A DNA stretch of 64,000 nucleotides from an uncultured Phascolarctobacterium sp. (GTDB lineage Bacteria > Bacillota > Negativicutes > Acidaminococcales > Acidaminococcaceae): positions 24,768-88,767 of the forward strand of contig CANRJC010000010.1 of the NCBI GenBank assembly GCA_947630795.1, given 5' to 3'. Numbering within the stretch: the stretch's first letter is position 1; every line of letters begins with the position of its first letter. The notes beneath the pieces were generated by a model. The model was not told the origin of the DNA. It made no database searches and saw only the letters and a list, made by a program, of their open reading frames with translations. A program made the translations under genes and the position numbers. This document shows positions 39,221 to 48,119 of this stretch, piece by piece.

Positions 39221-40627
39221 TCAGCACTCGAAGATCTTGCCCGGGTTGAGGATCAGTTTCGGATCCCAAGCCAGTTTGATCTTTTTCATCAAGTCCAGTT
39301 CGGCGGCGGGAGTGAATTCGGCCATATAGCCCAGCTTCTTGGCGCCGATGCCGTGCTCACCTGCCAGGCGGCCGCCCTGAGCATAGGCATATTCATAAAC
39401 TTCTTCGTGAAAAGCGTGGACGTTTTCTTCCCACTCTTTATCGCTGAGCTCGCCCTTGCAGAGGACGATGTGAAGATTGCCGTCGCCGATGTGAGCGTTG
39501 ATCTTGGCGGGCACGGGGAAGGGATATTTTTCTCCTATCTTCATGATGTATTTGATAGTGTCGGCGATCTTGTCCACCGGCACCACCACGTCGTCGGTGA
39601 GAGAGATGAGAGAGATGAGCCGCACCGATTCCTGACAGTTGCGGCGCATGGCCCAGATCCTGTCGTCGGCTTCTAAAACATCGATGGCCCCGGCCTCTTC
39701 ACACAAAGAGCTGAGCTGCTCCATCTTCATGTCCAGCTCGTCTTCGTTGAAAGTTTCCAAGGTGACGATGACGTAGATGCCGTTTTCTTTATAGGGCGGG
39801 TCTTTGAATTCGATGTATTCAGAAGTGCCCCGCACGTAAGAATTGTCCATGTATTCGATGGAAGTGGGGTTGATGCCGGCCTTGGCGATGAGAGGCACCA
39901 TATCCAATGCTTTGGCCGGGTCGTCGAAGATGGCCAAAAGATCCAAACGATAAGGAGGCAGGGGCAAAAGCTTCAGCGTGGCCTTGGTGATGATGCCCAG
40001 CGTTCCCTCGCTGCCCATGATCAATTGCTCCATGCAATAGCCGGTGCTGCACTTTTTCAAACGACTGCCCACTTCTACGATCTCACCGGTGGGAGTGACC
40101 ACTTCCAAACTGTAAACTTGATTGCGGGTGACGCCGTAGCGCACAGCTTTGTTGCCCCCGGCGTTGGTGGCCAAATTGCCGCCGATGAGACAGCTCTCGG
40201 CGCTGCAGGGATCGCCGGCGTAAAGATAGCCGGCCTCGTTGGCCTTCTTTTGGATGTCGACGGTCCTCACGCCGGCTTCGGCTATCATATAAAGGCCGTC
40301 GGTGTTCATCTCCAAAATTTTATTCATCCGCTCCGTCAAAAGCACGAGGCCGCCGCACACGGGGATGGCGCCGTCGGCCAAACTGGTGCCGCCGCCCCGC
40401 ACCGTTATGGGTACGTCGTATTTGTTGCACAGCTTCACCACAGCCGCAGTTTCTTCGGCGCTTGCGGGCCTCACCACCGCTTCCGGCAGATGAAACATCT
40501 TCGGGTCTGTCTCTTCGTCTGTTTTGTAACGATCCAGCACCTCCGGCTCTGTCTGCACGTTCTCTTTGCCCAAGGCCGCCTCTAATTCCGCCAGCAGCTC
40601 GGGGCTCACTTTGTTGTATTTTTTCAT
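39221..40627 (-). CDS. GlcD-like FAD-binding oxidase, copy 1
   Basis: A 468-residue flavoprotein: R-G-G-G-T-S-L-A-D-G FAD loop, G-G-N-L-A-T-N-A-G-G-N-K-A-V-R-Y-G-V-T, H-I-G-D-G-N-L-H and G-E-H-G-I-G-A-K-K. First gene of the triplet with its own promoter (-10 at 40698-40703). No GlcE/GlcF or LldF iron-sulfur partner is nearby; electrons may go to ETF, as for related anaerobe lactate dehydrogenases. Confidence 0.9.
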   Translation of the reverse strand: MKKYNKVSPELLAELEAALGKENVQTEPEVLDRYKTDEETDPKMFHLPEAVVRPASAEETAAVVKLCNKYDVPITVRGGGTSLADGAIPVCGGLVLLTERMNKILEMNTDGLYMIAEAGVRTVDIQKKANEAGYLYAGDPCSAESCLIGGNLATNAGGNKAVRYGVTRNQVYSLEVVTPTGEIVEVGSRLKKCSTGYCMEQLIMGSEGTLGIITKATLKLLPLPPYRLDLLAIFDDPAKALDMVPLIAKAGINPTSIEYMDNSYVRGTSEYIEFKDPPYKENGIYVIVTLETFNEDELDMKMEQLSSLCEEAGAIDVLEADDRIWAMRRNCQESVRLISLISLTDDVVVPVDKIADTIKYIMKIGEKYPFPVPAKINAHIGDGNLHIVLCKGELSDKEWEENVHAFHEEVYEYAYAQGGRLAGEHGIGAKKLGYMAEFTPAAELDLMKKIKLAWDPKLILNPGKIFEC

Positions 40628-40697
40628 GACTTTGGCCTCCCGCCTCTTTTCGGGTCCGGTCGTTTCGATCGGTGTCGAAAATAAAAATCTACGTTTA

Positions 40698-40726
40698 ATT
40701 ATATTACAAAGAGAGAAATTTGTCTT
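40698..40726 (-). promoter_or_regulatory. Promoter of the oxidase triplet
   Basis: Minus strand AAGACA (40726-40721), 17-nt spacer, TATAAT (40703-40698), about 70 bp before the first oxidase. Confidence 0.55.
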
Positions 40727-40874
40727 GCTCTTTTCGAAATTCCCGCAAGCAAAAAGGCTGCGGTCGTCTTTTGAAAGTCAAACGCCTGCGGCCCCCGCTT
40801 TTTTGTTTTGAAGTTTTTCTGTAAGAGCTCCCGCGAAAAAGGAAGAGACTTTTTCTTTTCGCTGTGCTTTCTGT

Positions 40875-41060
40875 TTATTCGTCCGCCTTGAGCAGTTCAT
40901 GCTCTTTAAGAGGCTGCATTCCCTTTTCGATACCCTCTATCACCTTGAGCAGATGTTTCACATTCGCCGGGCAGTAAAATGTTTTTTCTTCGTCCTGCGG
41001 CCCGGCCGAAATTTTTCCGCCCGCTTTCTTCGGCTGTTCGTCGCTTGCTGTTTTGGTCAT
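40875..41060 (-). CDS. Small charged protein of unknown function
   Basis: A 61-residue protein starting M-T-K-T-A-S-D-E-Q-P-K-K, with F-Y-C-P-A-N-V-K-H-L-L-K-V-I-E-G-I in the second half. ATG with AAAGGCGGTG upstream; GTG at 41069 is an alternative. Not recognised, but both the site and the helical second half look like a real small gene. Confidence 0.5.
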   Translation of the reverse strand: MTKTASDEQPKKAGGKISAGPQDEEKTFYCPANVKHLLKVIEGIEKGMQPLKEHELLKADE

Positions 41061-41156
41061 GCGCAACACCGCCTTTCGTTTCTATCATACTGTCGAGCTG
41101 CGCCCTCGGCAAGAAATTTTTTCGCATTTTTCTCGATCCTTCTGCCGAAAGAAAGA

Positions 41157-41182
41157 CCGCTGCACAAAAGATCGTGCAGCGG
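41157..41182 (-). terminator. Terminator of the FadL-type gene
   Basis: CCGCTGCAC (41157-41165) pairs with GTGCAGCGG (41174-41182); TCTTTCTTT follows on the minus strand. Confidence 0.8.
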
Positions 41183-41208
41183 CGGAAATTTTCCTTTTTC
41201 CTTTTTCT

Positions 41209-42468
41209 TTAGAAATGTCTCTCGTAAGAGATGGAGAAGATCTTGGCGTAATTGTCGTGAGTGTGGACTTTGTTGTAATTGTCGGTGGCATGGCCGGCAA
41301 AATCCAGATCGCCGATGTCCATGAAGCCGATGGCCAGAGCCAGAGCCTGCACTTTGTCGTTGTAACGGCCGCCGATAGAATAGGTGCGCCGATTGCCGGT
41401 GGGCACGATGAAGTCGCCGCCGTCGTAGGGGATGGAGGAAGTGTCGTAGGCGTAGCCTGCCATCACCGTATATTTATCGCTGATCTTATGTTCTATACCG
41501 ATGGCGTAGCGCCAGCCGCTCTCCCAGTTTTTATTGGAGAAGGCACCGGGCACAGGTTGTCCGGCTAATGTTAACGACGGATTGAAGTAGATGTCCAAAT
41601 TTTTGTAAGTGCTCCACATGGTGCGGGTGGCGTTCAATTCCACCCGGGTCTTTTCGTTGAACTTGTGGTTGTAGCCGATGGCCCAACTGTCTGGCAAAGT
41701 AACTTTGCCATAGGCATCTACTGTTTGATGAGTTCCAAACATGGGTGACGTCGGATAAGAATCGGTCTCCGCCTCCATGGAATGTCTTACCCGGCTGCGA
41801 TAGACCACGCCCATTTCGTTTTTGTCGTCGAAGGCATAATTCACTGCTGCATTCCAGCCCAAAGCATAGCTTTCCCCTTCGGTCTGCGTGAAGGCCAAGT
41901 TGCCAGCCAGAGGATTAAATGCATTTCTCTGCAGCTCCAGGCTCACATAGTTGATCTCCGCTCCCAAAGCGGCGCTCCACTTGTTGTCGAACTTGCGGGC
42001 ATAAGTGGGAGTGATAGAGAGGCCCTGCAATTTAGCAAAGATATTGTTGGTGGAAGGAGCGGCGCTGCCCCTTTCGAATTCGCTGAGCATGCCGAAACGA
42101 GTGAAGGCGCCGATGCCGATCCACTCTTTGTCGTTCAATTGCTTCACCCAATAAGCGCCGGGCACCCAAGCCGGGTGGATGCGATTGTGACCGCTTTCAA
42201 TCCCGCCGGGGCGCTTAACTTCAGCATCGTACTTGCCGTGGGGGCTGATGTAAGTGGCGCTGAATTTGACGGCCTCTCCCTGCACTTTGGTGATGGCGGC
42301 GGGGTTATAGGCGATGTTGGCCGGGTCGTTATCGGCGAACATGCGGGCTCCGCCCATGGCCACGCCTTCTGCGGACCATTCGTTGATGCCGAAGCCTTCG
42401 GCGGCGGCTACCTGAGGCAGAGCGAGAAGAGCGGCAGCAGCCAAGGCTGCCAGACAGTGTTTCTTCAT
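41209..42468 (-). CDS. Outer-membrane transport protein, OmpP1/FadL/TodX family
   Basis: A 419-residue beta-barrel. Residues 1-23 are a signal peptide (K-K-H then an Ala/Leu core, cleavage after V-A-A-A). The mature protein starts E-G-F-G-I-N-E-W-S and carries N-D-P-A-N-I-A-Y-N-P-A-A-I, the FadL N-terminal hatch pattern, and ends S-Y-E-R-H-F with C-terminal Phe, the outer-membrane assembly signal. It should pass hydrophobic compounds across an outer membrane. Start at 42468 has AAAGGAAG; earlier in-frame codons have none. Confidence 0.93.
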   Translation of the reverse strand: MKKHCLAALAAAALLALPQVAAAEGFGINEWSAEGVAMGGARMFADNDPANIAYNPAAITKVQGEAVKFSATYISPHGKYDAEVKRPGGIESGHNRIHPAWVPGAYWVKQLNDKEWIGIGAFTRFGMLSEFERGSAAPSTNNIFAKLQGLSITPTYARKFDNKWSAALGAEINYVSLELQRNAFNPLAGNLAFTQTEGESYALGWNAAVNYAFDDKNEMGVVYRSRVRHSMEAETDSYPTSPMFGTHQTVDAYGKVTLPDSWAIGYNHKFNEKTRVELNATRTMWSTYKNLDIYFNPSLTLAGQPVPGAFSNKNWESGWRYAIGIEHKISDKYTVMAGYAYDTSSIPYDGGDFIVPTGNRRTYSIGGRYNDKVQALALAIGFMDIGDLDFAGHATDNYNKVHTHDNYAKIFSISYERHF

Positions 42469-42604
42469 TACGGTTTGTCTTCCTTTCATACTTAACGCAC
42501 TGTGTAAAAAACTTTCACTGTTTATATTGTAACATTTTTTATTTTCAGAACAAAGAAATTTCGTTAATCGTTCGTTTAAATTTGCTCCCCCGTTTTTTCG
42601 CAGC

Positions 42605-42634
42605 AAAAGACCGCCGGACTTTAAGCCCGACGGC
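42605..42634 (-). terminator. Terminator after the methionine operon
   Basis: On the minus strand CCGTCGG and CCGGCGG form a stem around GCTTAAAGT (G-U pair included), followed by TCTTTT; it lies 30-60 bp after the stop at 42663. Confidence 0.6.
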
Positions 42635-42662
42635 CGTTGGTTTGTAACGGTTTTTTCTTTTT

Positions 42663-42923
42663 TTACAGGTGCCGGATGGAACCTCTCAACTCGCTGAAAA
42701 TTATCTCGGCTTTATTCATCGGGAGCTCTTTACAGGGCAGGGCCCGCAAGTCTTCGATGCGCCAGCCTTTCTTCTCCGCTGCCAAAAGAGCCAGCGCCTC
42801 TTCTTTATTTTCTGCCGCGACGATGGCCACGGCGTCCAAATAAAATTCGTTGCTCACGCACGGCTCGTCGATCATGCTGTGGCTGTGATAAGTTTTGTTG
42901 TGCCGCCAAAAAAAGATCTTCAT
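42663..42923 (-). CDS. Small protein of unknown function, last gene of the met operon
   Basis: An 86-residue protein, M-K-I-F-F-W-R-H-N-K-T-Y-H-S-H-S, with a helical middle (E-N-K-E-E-A-L-A-L-L-A-A-E-K-K-G-W). It overlaps metH by 4 bp (ATGA), which supports translation. No family recognised; two Cys and several His leave metal binding open. Confidence 0.6.
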   Translation of the reverse strand: MKIFFWRHNKTYHSHSMIDEPCVSNEFYLDAVAIVAAENKEEALALLAAEKKGWRIEDLRALPCKELPMNKAEIIFSELRGSIRHL

Positions 42924-45310
42924 CGTCCGTCCTCCTTCTCTTGCGCAAAGATCTCGTTGATGCAGCGCACGGCGTTCACGGCGTTGGGTGCATAGGCATC
43001 GGCCCCCAGTTCTTTGGCATAAGCTTCGGTCAAAACAGCTCCCCCCACCACGATCTTACAAGAAGTTGCGGCGTGCAAGGCCTCGATGGTCCGCTCCATG
43101 GCTTTTAAGGTGGTGGTCATCAAAGCGCTGAGGCCCACGGCCTTGGCCCCGGTCTTTTGCGCTTGGGCCAGCACTTCGGCCGCCGGCACGTCTTTACCTA
43201 AGTCCAGCACGCGATAGCCGTAATTTTCCAAAAGCGCCTTCACGATATTTTTGCCGATGTCGTGGATGTCCCCTTCTACCGTAGCCATGATCACCAAGGG
43301 TCCCTCTTGACCGCTGGCAGTGTCCGCTTCGTTGCGCAAAACTTCGAAGGCGGCCTTGGCCGCATCGGCGCTCATCAAAAGTTGCGGCAAAAAAAGTTTT
43401 TTCTCTTCAAAGCCTTTGCCTACTGCTTCCAAAGCCGGTATCATTTCGCCGTCGATGATCTCTAAAGGCGCAGAATTTTGCAGAGCCTCTTTCGCTGCCT
43501 CTGCCGCTGCCCCGGCTAAGCCCTTTTCGATAGCCTCTCTCACCCCGAGAGCCGCAAAATTTTTAGGCTCCGCCTCTTTTTTCTTTGCTTGAGCCGCATA
43601 ATGAGCAAGATAATCTTTAAAGCCTTCGTCTAGACCTTTTAAAGCTCTGAAGCCGTAATATGCGTCCAGCATGGCCTTGCTGCCCGGGTTGATGATGGCG
43701 CAGCTCAGCCCCGCCCCCAAAGCTTGAGCGAAAAAGGCGGCGTTGACGGCTTCTCTCGCCGGCAGACCGAAAGAGATGTTGCTGATGCCCAGCACGGTGG
43801 CCTGCCCTCTTTTTTTCATCTCGGCCACCACTTCAAGGGCCACCGCCGCATTTTCCGTGCCGGTGCTGATGGTGAGGGCCAAAGGATCGGCCACGATCTC
43901 GCGGCTCTCGATGCCCGCTTCTTCGGCTCTTTTGATGATCTTATCGATGATCTTGATGCGCCCCGCTGCCGTTGTTGGGATGCCTTCATCATCTAAAGCC
44001 AAAGCCACCAACGCGGCCCCGTATTTTTTCGCCAAGGGCAGCACGGCTTTAAGGCTCTCTTCTTTGCCGCTCACCGAATTCAAAAGAGGTTTGCCGTTAT
44101 AAAGGCGCAGTGCTTTTTCCAAAGCTGCGGGAGAAGAGCTGTCGATCTCAAGGGGCACATCGGTGACCGCCTGCAAACGGCAGACGGCCTCGGCCAAAAC
44201 TTTTTCTTCGTCGATGCCGGGCAAGCCCACGTTCACGTCTAAGATGTGGGCTCCCTGCTCTGCCTCTTCCAGGCCCAAGCGGCAGATGTGATCGAGATCG
44301 TTTTGCCGTAAAGCTTCTTGCAAACGGGGCTTGCCTGTGGGATTGATCCTTTCGCCGATCAAGAGAGGGCGAGGCCCGATGAAGAGGGCCTGCCCGTGAG
44401 AAGTGACGGCGGTGTGCTGATGGTTTCTTCTTCCTCCCGCCGGCAGAGACCGACACAAAGCGATCTCTTTTTTTAAATGTTCGGGGGTGGTGCCGCAGCA
44501 GCCGCCGGCGATGCTCACGCCCTGAGCGACCAAGTCGTACATCAAAGAAGCAAATTCAGCGGGGCCCACGGCAAAAAAAGTTTTGCCGTCTTTTTCTGTG
44601 GGCAGCCCGGCGTTGGGGTTGACGATGACGGGGATGTTCACCGCCTCGAGCATCTGCGGCAAGAGCGGCGCCAATTGTTTCGGTCCGAGGCCGCAGTTGA
44701 AGCCCACCGCTGCGCAACCCAAAGCCTCGGCCATGATGGCGGCGGCCGCTACCGTGCCCCCGGTGAGCAATTTGCCGTCTTCATCGAAGGTGAAGGTGAT
44801 GAAGATGGGCAGCTCGCAATTTTCTTTACAGGCGAGGATGGCTGCCTTGGCCTCGTAGATATCGCTCATAGTTTCGATGAGGATGCAGTCGGCCCCGGCA
44901 GCGGCCCCCAAACGGCACAGCTCGCCGAATATGTCCACCGCTTCTTCGAAAGCCAGATCGCCGTAAGGAGCGAGCAAGCGGCCCAAGGGCCCGATGTTCA
45001 AAGCCACATATTTTTTGTCGCGGCCTGCGGCTGCTCTTTTGGCGATAGCCACCGCCGCCTTGATCACCTCTTCTTGGTCCAGGCCCGAGCCGGCCAATTT
45101 CAAACGATTGGCGCCGAAAGTGTTGCTCTTCACGAAATTGCAGCCTGCATCGTAATAAGCCTTGTGCACTTCGTACAAACGCTCGGGATGGGTGAGGTTC
45201 CACCTTTCGGGCAATTCTCCCGGTCTTAGACCCATGGCCTGCAGCATGGTGCCGGTGGCCCCGTCGAAGAAAAGCAATTCTTTACCTAAAAGATCCGTCA
45301 ACTCTGTCAT
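42920..45310 (-). CDS. metH: Cobalamin-dependent methionine synthase without activation domain
   Basis: A 796-residue protein with homocysteine-binding domain (G-A-T-G-T-M-L-Q, zinc ligands near G-F-N-C-G and G-G-C-C-G-T-T-P), pterin-binding domain (I-G-E-R-I-N-P-T-G-K), cobalamin cap and the B12-binding D-I-H-D-I-G-K-N. The usual C-terminal AdoMet/activation domain is absent and encoded separately by the next gene. Makes methionine from homocysteine and methyl-THF. ATG at 45310 follows AGGTGA; GTG at 45319 is an alternative. Confidence 0.95.
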   Translation of the reverse strand: MTELTDLLGKELLFFDGATGTMLQAMGLRPGELPERWNLTHPERLYEVHKAYYDAGCNFVKSNTFGANRLKLAGSGLDQEEVIKAAVAIAKRAAAGRDKKYVALNIGPLGRLLAPYGDLAFEEAVDIFGELCRLGAAAGADCILIETMSDIYEAKAAILACKENCELPIFITFTFDEDGKLLTGGTVAAAAIMAEALGCAAVGFNCGLGPKQLAPLLPQMLEAVNIPVIVNPNAGLPTEKDGKTFFAVGPAEFASLMYDLVAQGVSIAGGCCGTTPEHLKKEIALCRSLPAGGRRNHQHTAVTSHGQALFIGPRPLLIGERINPTGKPRLQEALRQNDLDHICRLGLEEAEQGAHILDVNVGLPGIDEEKVLAEAVCRLQAVTDVPLEIDSSSPAALEKALRLYNGKPLLNSVSGKEESLKAVLPLAKKYGAALVALALDDEGIPTTAAGRIKIIDKIIKRAEEAGIESREIVADPLALTISTGTENAAVALEVVAEMKKRGQATVLGISNISFGLPAREAVNAAFFAQALGAGLSCAIINPGSKAMLDAYYGFRALKGLDEGFKDYLAHYAAQAKKKEAEPKNFAALGVREAIEKGLAGAAAEAAKEALQNSAPLEIIDGEMIPALEAVGKGFEEKKLFLPQLLMSADAAKAAFEVLRNEADTASGQEGPLVIMATVEGDIHDIGKNIVKALLENYGYRVLDLGKDVPAAEVLAQAQKTGAKAVGLSALMTTTLKAMERTIEALHAATSCKIVVGGAVLTEAYAKELGADAYAPNAVNAVRCINEIFAQEKEDGR

Positions 45311-45319
45311 ATTCTTCAC

Positions 45320-45997
45320 CTATATCCTGAAAGGACAATCCGTTTTGGCGCATGCGGCGCAATTTTTTTCTTTTTTCTTTTCACTGTTCATCGCTGTCTC
45401 TTCGTCCAAAGAAACGCTCTTTCTTAAACCGATGACAGCCGTCACCGATTTAGTCGGGGCCAGCATCAGCCCCGCCGTCAAAGTCAGGCCTATCTTTTCC
45501 GTGGCCAGGCGTCGGCAAAGGATGCTCTGCTCTTTTAGGTCCCAATCGCCGTAACCGGGAGAGAAACGCGACAGCAAGATAAAATTTGCGGCCTTTTCTT
45601 TTGCGTACGCGGCTGTCACATCATCGCAATAAGTTTCGATGAGGGCTGCTCCCACTGCCTGGGCCGCCGCTCCCAAAGCGATGCGTTTGATGCTGAGGCG
45701 GCGAACTGCGGCATCGACCTTCGCTCCCAATGTGGCCGCCAAAAGCAGCACGGCTTCACAATCTCGCAAGTGACGAGCCAAAGCGTAAGAATGAAAAGCT
45801 GTGCCGTCGGCTAAGATCACGCTGCCTTTCTCTTCATCGCTCTGCATGGAACTTGGAATGAGAAGATGGCGAGGCTGCACTTCGTTGCGCAAATGAAAAT
45901 AAGCTTCTTCTGCCAAAAGGAGGGCGGCGGCATCGCCCCTCTTCGCTCCCATGTATCGCACTGCCTCGGCTGCGTTGAATTCGATGCGGCAGCTCAT
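45320..45997 (-). CDS. Methionine synthase activation-domain protein (split MetH)
   Basis: A 225-residue protein matching the MetH activation fold: R-Y-M-G-A-K-R-G at the start, and R-F-S-P-G-Y-G-D-W, the AdoMet-binding counterpart of R-x-S-P-G-Y. The C terminus has C-A-A-C-x4-C. It probably reductively remethylates the cobalamin of the downstream MetH. It overlaps metF by 4 bp. Confidence 0.88.
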   Translation of the reverse strand: MSCRIEFNAAEAVRYMGAKRGDAAALLLAEEAYFHLRNEVQPRHLLIPSSMQSDEEKGSVILADGTAFHSYALARHLRDCEAVLLLAATLGAKVDAAVRRLSIKRIALGAAAQAVGAALIETYCDDVTAAYAKEKAANFILLSRFSPGYGDWDLKEQSILCRRLATEKIGLTLTAGLMLAPTKSVTAVIGLRKSVSLDEETAMNSEKKKEKNCAACAKTDCPFRI

Positions 45998-46851
45998 TTC
46001 ACTATCTCGCCCATGGCCGCCATGATGCCGCCGAAAACTTGCGGTTTATTCATGGTGTAGATGTGGACATTGTTGAAGCCGTTGGCGATGAGGTCGATGA
46101 TCTGACCCACCGCGTAATTGATGCCGGCCTGTTGCAGAGCCGCCGGGTCGGAGGCAAATCTCTCCACCATCGAGCGAAAATTGCTCGGCAATTTTGTGCC
46201 GCTCAATTGACAGATGCGGGCGATCTGAGCGGCGGAGGTAACGGGCATGATGCCCGGCACCACCGGCACTTCTATGCCGGCCCTCAATAAGCGGAACATG
46301 TAATTATATAAGATGTTGTTGTCGAAAAACATCTGCGTCACCAAAAAGTCCAAGCCCGCCGCCACCTTGGCCTTGGTGTGTTCGATGTCTTCGCTCATCG
46401 TAGCCGACTCGGGATGCCCCTCGGGATAAGCGGCGCCCCCCAAACAAAAATCTCCCTGTTTTTTGATATAGCTCACCAGATCGACGGCATGAGGAAAAGC
46501 TCGACAGACGCTCCCTTCGCCGATGTCGCCTCGCAAAGCCAAAATGTTTCTCACGCCCGCAGCCCGTAATTTTTGCAAAGAAGCGTCGATCTCTTCTCTT
46601 GCGGCGCCGGCACAGGTGAGATGAGCCAAAGCCGTAAGAGAACTTTTTTCGATGTGCTCGGCTATCTTCACCGTCTCGCCGGCGCTGGTGCCCCCCGCCC
46701 CATAGGTGACGCTGATGTAGCTGGGATGAGAAGCCGCGATCTTGTCCACTATCTCAAAAGCATTCGCCAAGCTTTTTCCCTGTTTGGGCGGAAAAACTTC
46801 GCAAGAGATGTTCACTTTACCGTCAGTTAAGATCTCGCCGATCTTTTTCAT
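45994..46851 (-). CDS. metF: 5,10-methylenetetrahydrofolate reductase
   Basis: A 285-residue TIM-barrel flavoprotein: E-V-F-P-P-K, S-V-T-Y-G-A-G-G, A-L-R-G-D, D-F-L-V-T-Q-M-F-F-D and V-P-G-I-M-P-V. Makes the methyl-THF used by MetH. Overlaps ThrE2-like gene (ATGA) and the activation protein; the gene order metF, activation protein, metH is a one-carbon module. Confidence 0.95.
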   Translation of the reverse strand: MKKIGEILTDGKVNISCEVFPPKQGKSLANAFEIVDKIAASHPSYISVTYGAGGTSAGETVKIAEHIEKSSLTALAHLTCAGAAREEIDASLQKLRAAGVRNILALRGDIGEGSVCRAFPHAVDLVSYIKKQGDFCLGGAAYPEGHPESATMSEDIEHTKAKVAAGLDFLVTQMFFDNNILYNYMFRLLRAGIEVPVVPGIMPVTSAAQIARICQLSGTKLPSNFRSMVERFASDPAALQQAGINYAVGQIIDLIANGFNNVHIYTMNKPQVFGGIMAAMGEIVK

Positions 46852-47300
46852 AAGTGCCCTTCCTTTTTTCTCATTTTAAATATCCTGAAGATGCTGGTCA
46901 CCATCATCAAGCCCAAAGCGATGGCGATGGAGTCTAAAAGAGCTCCCAATAAACTGCTCATGCCTGCTTCGTAATTTTTGGCGATCAATTTCGCCATGCC
47001 CTGATACATCCCCAAGCCCGGCACCAAGGGGATGATGCCCGGTATGATGTAAACGGTAGACGGTTGTTTGAAGAGGCGGGCGGAAATTTCTCCCGCCGCC
47101 GCCAAAAGAACGGTGGCGCAAAAATTGGCGACGGGCGTAGAGTGCCCCAATTTTTTTGCCATGATGATAAAGATCACCCAGCCCAGCGCACCCACAAAGC
47201 CGCTGCATGGCAGAGTCGATCTCGGCGCTTGAAAGAGGATGGCGAAGGCCATGGTGGCTACGAAGGCCAGAAGAAACGACAGCAACGGATCTATTTCCAT
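46848..47300 (-). CDS. Threonine/serine exporter small subunit (ThrE C-terminal part)
   Basis: A 150-residue membrane protein with about four hydrophobic spans and the DUF3815 pattern G-A-L-G-W-V-I-F and I-P-G-I-I-P-L-V-P-G-L-G-M-Y. It pairs with the next gene; in actinobacteria both halves are fused as ThrE. ATG at 47300 lies inside the end of the partner gene (10-bp overlap). Confidence 0.88.
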   Translation of the reverse strand: MEIDPLLSFLLAFVATMAFAILFQAPRSTLPCSGFVGALGWVIFIIMAKKLGHSTPVANFCATVLLAAAGEISARLFKQPSTVYIIPGIIPLVPGLGMYQGMAKLIAKNYEAGMSSLLGALLDSIAIALGLMMVTSIFRIFKMRKKEGHL

Positions 47301-48091
47301 ACTTCCATCCCCCATAGATCCCAACCCCACCGGTTCCAGGCCAAGAGCACGGCCGTCAGGCCGATGGCGATGGAGATGGCGAAGAGCAGTGCCTCGGAGA
47401 TGCGGGCATTGCCGCTGATAAGATCTCCCGCCATATAATCACGCAGGCCGTTGGTGAAGGCCATGCCCGGCAAAAAAGGCATGAGAGCGCCGACGATGAT
47501 GTTCTCCATGGTGCACTGGATGCTGAAGGCGCAGCACAAAAGAGCCAGCGCGCCGATGGCCGTCCCCGCCAGTGCATTTTCCCAGAAAGCACTGGGCCTG
47601 TAACCGGCTAAAATTTTTAAAAGAGCCATGCTAAGACCGCCCACGAAAAAAGCGGCGGCGAGATCGTGACTGTTGCCTCCCAGCATCCCGGCGAAGGCAG
47701 CGCTCCCCACGGCCGAAGCTAAGATCACTTGCCACCGATCGAAGGGCGGCGTCTCTTTCAATTTATCTTCCAGCCAACGCTTGGTCTCTTCGTAATTTTT
47801 GTCCCACTTGGCCAAGTCGAAGCTGAAGGCATTGATCTCGCTGATGAGACTTAAGTTGACGCTGCGGTAGCGGATGCGGCAGATCAACGTCATGCCGTCG
47901 GTGGTCTCGTCTCCCAAAATTATCAATAAAGGCGTGGCGAAAACATTCACGTCCGCATAACCGTTGGCTCGGCAGAAACGGATCACGGTCTCCTCCACCC
48001 TATTGGTCTCGGCTCCGCTTTTCAGCAGCACCTTGCCCAGCACCAGGGCCAAATTCATGGTTTCTTCTCTCGACAGAGTGCCTAAAAGCAT
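47291..48091 (-). CDS. Threonine/serine exporter large subunit (ThrE N-terminal part)
   Basis: A 266-residue membrane protein of the DUF1212 type: G-K-V-L-L-K-S-G-A-E-T-N-R-V-E-E-T, V-N-V-F-A-T-P, and a C-terminal half with four or five spans ending in G-M-E-V-W-K. Start at 48091 has GAGGTAAAAGA. Exports threonine/serine or related solutes as a pair with the small subunit. Confidence 0.88.
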   Translation of the reverse strand: MLLGTLSREETMNLALVLGKVLLKSGAETNRVEETVIRFCRANGYADVNVFATPLLIILGDETTDGMTLICRIRYRSVNLSLISEINAFSFDLAKWDKNYEETKRWLEDKLKETPPFDRWQVILASAVGSAAFAGMLGGNSHDLAAAFFVGGLSMALLKILAGYRPSAFWENALAGTAIGALALLCCAFSIQCTMENIIVGALMPFLPGMAFTNGLRDYMAGDLISGNARISEALLFAISIAIGLTAVLLAWNRWGWDLWGMEVWK

Positions 48092-48119
48092 TCTTTTACC
48101 TCGATCTTGACGCAGATTT

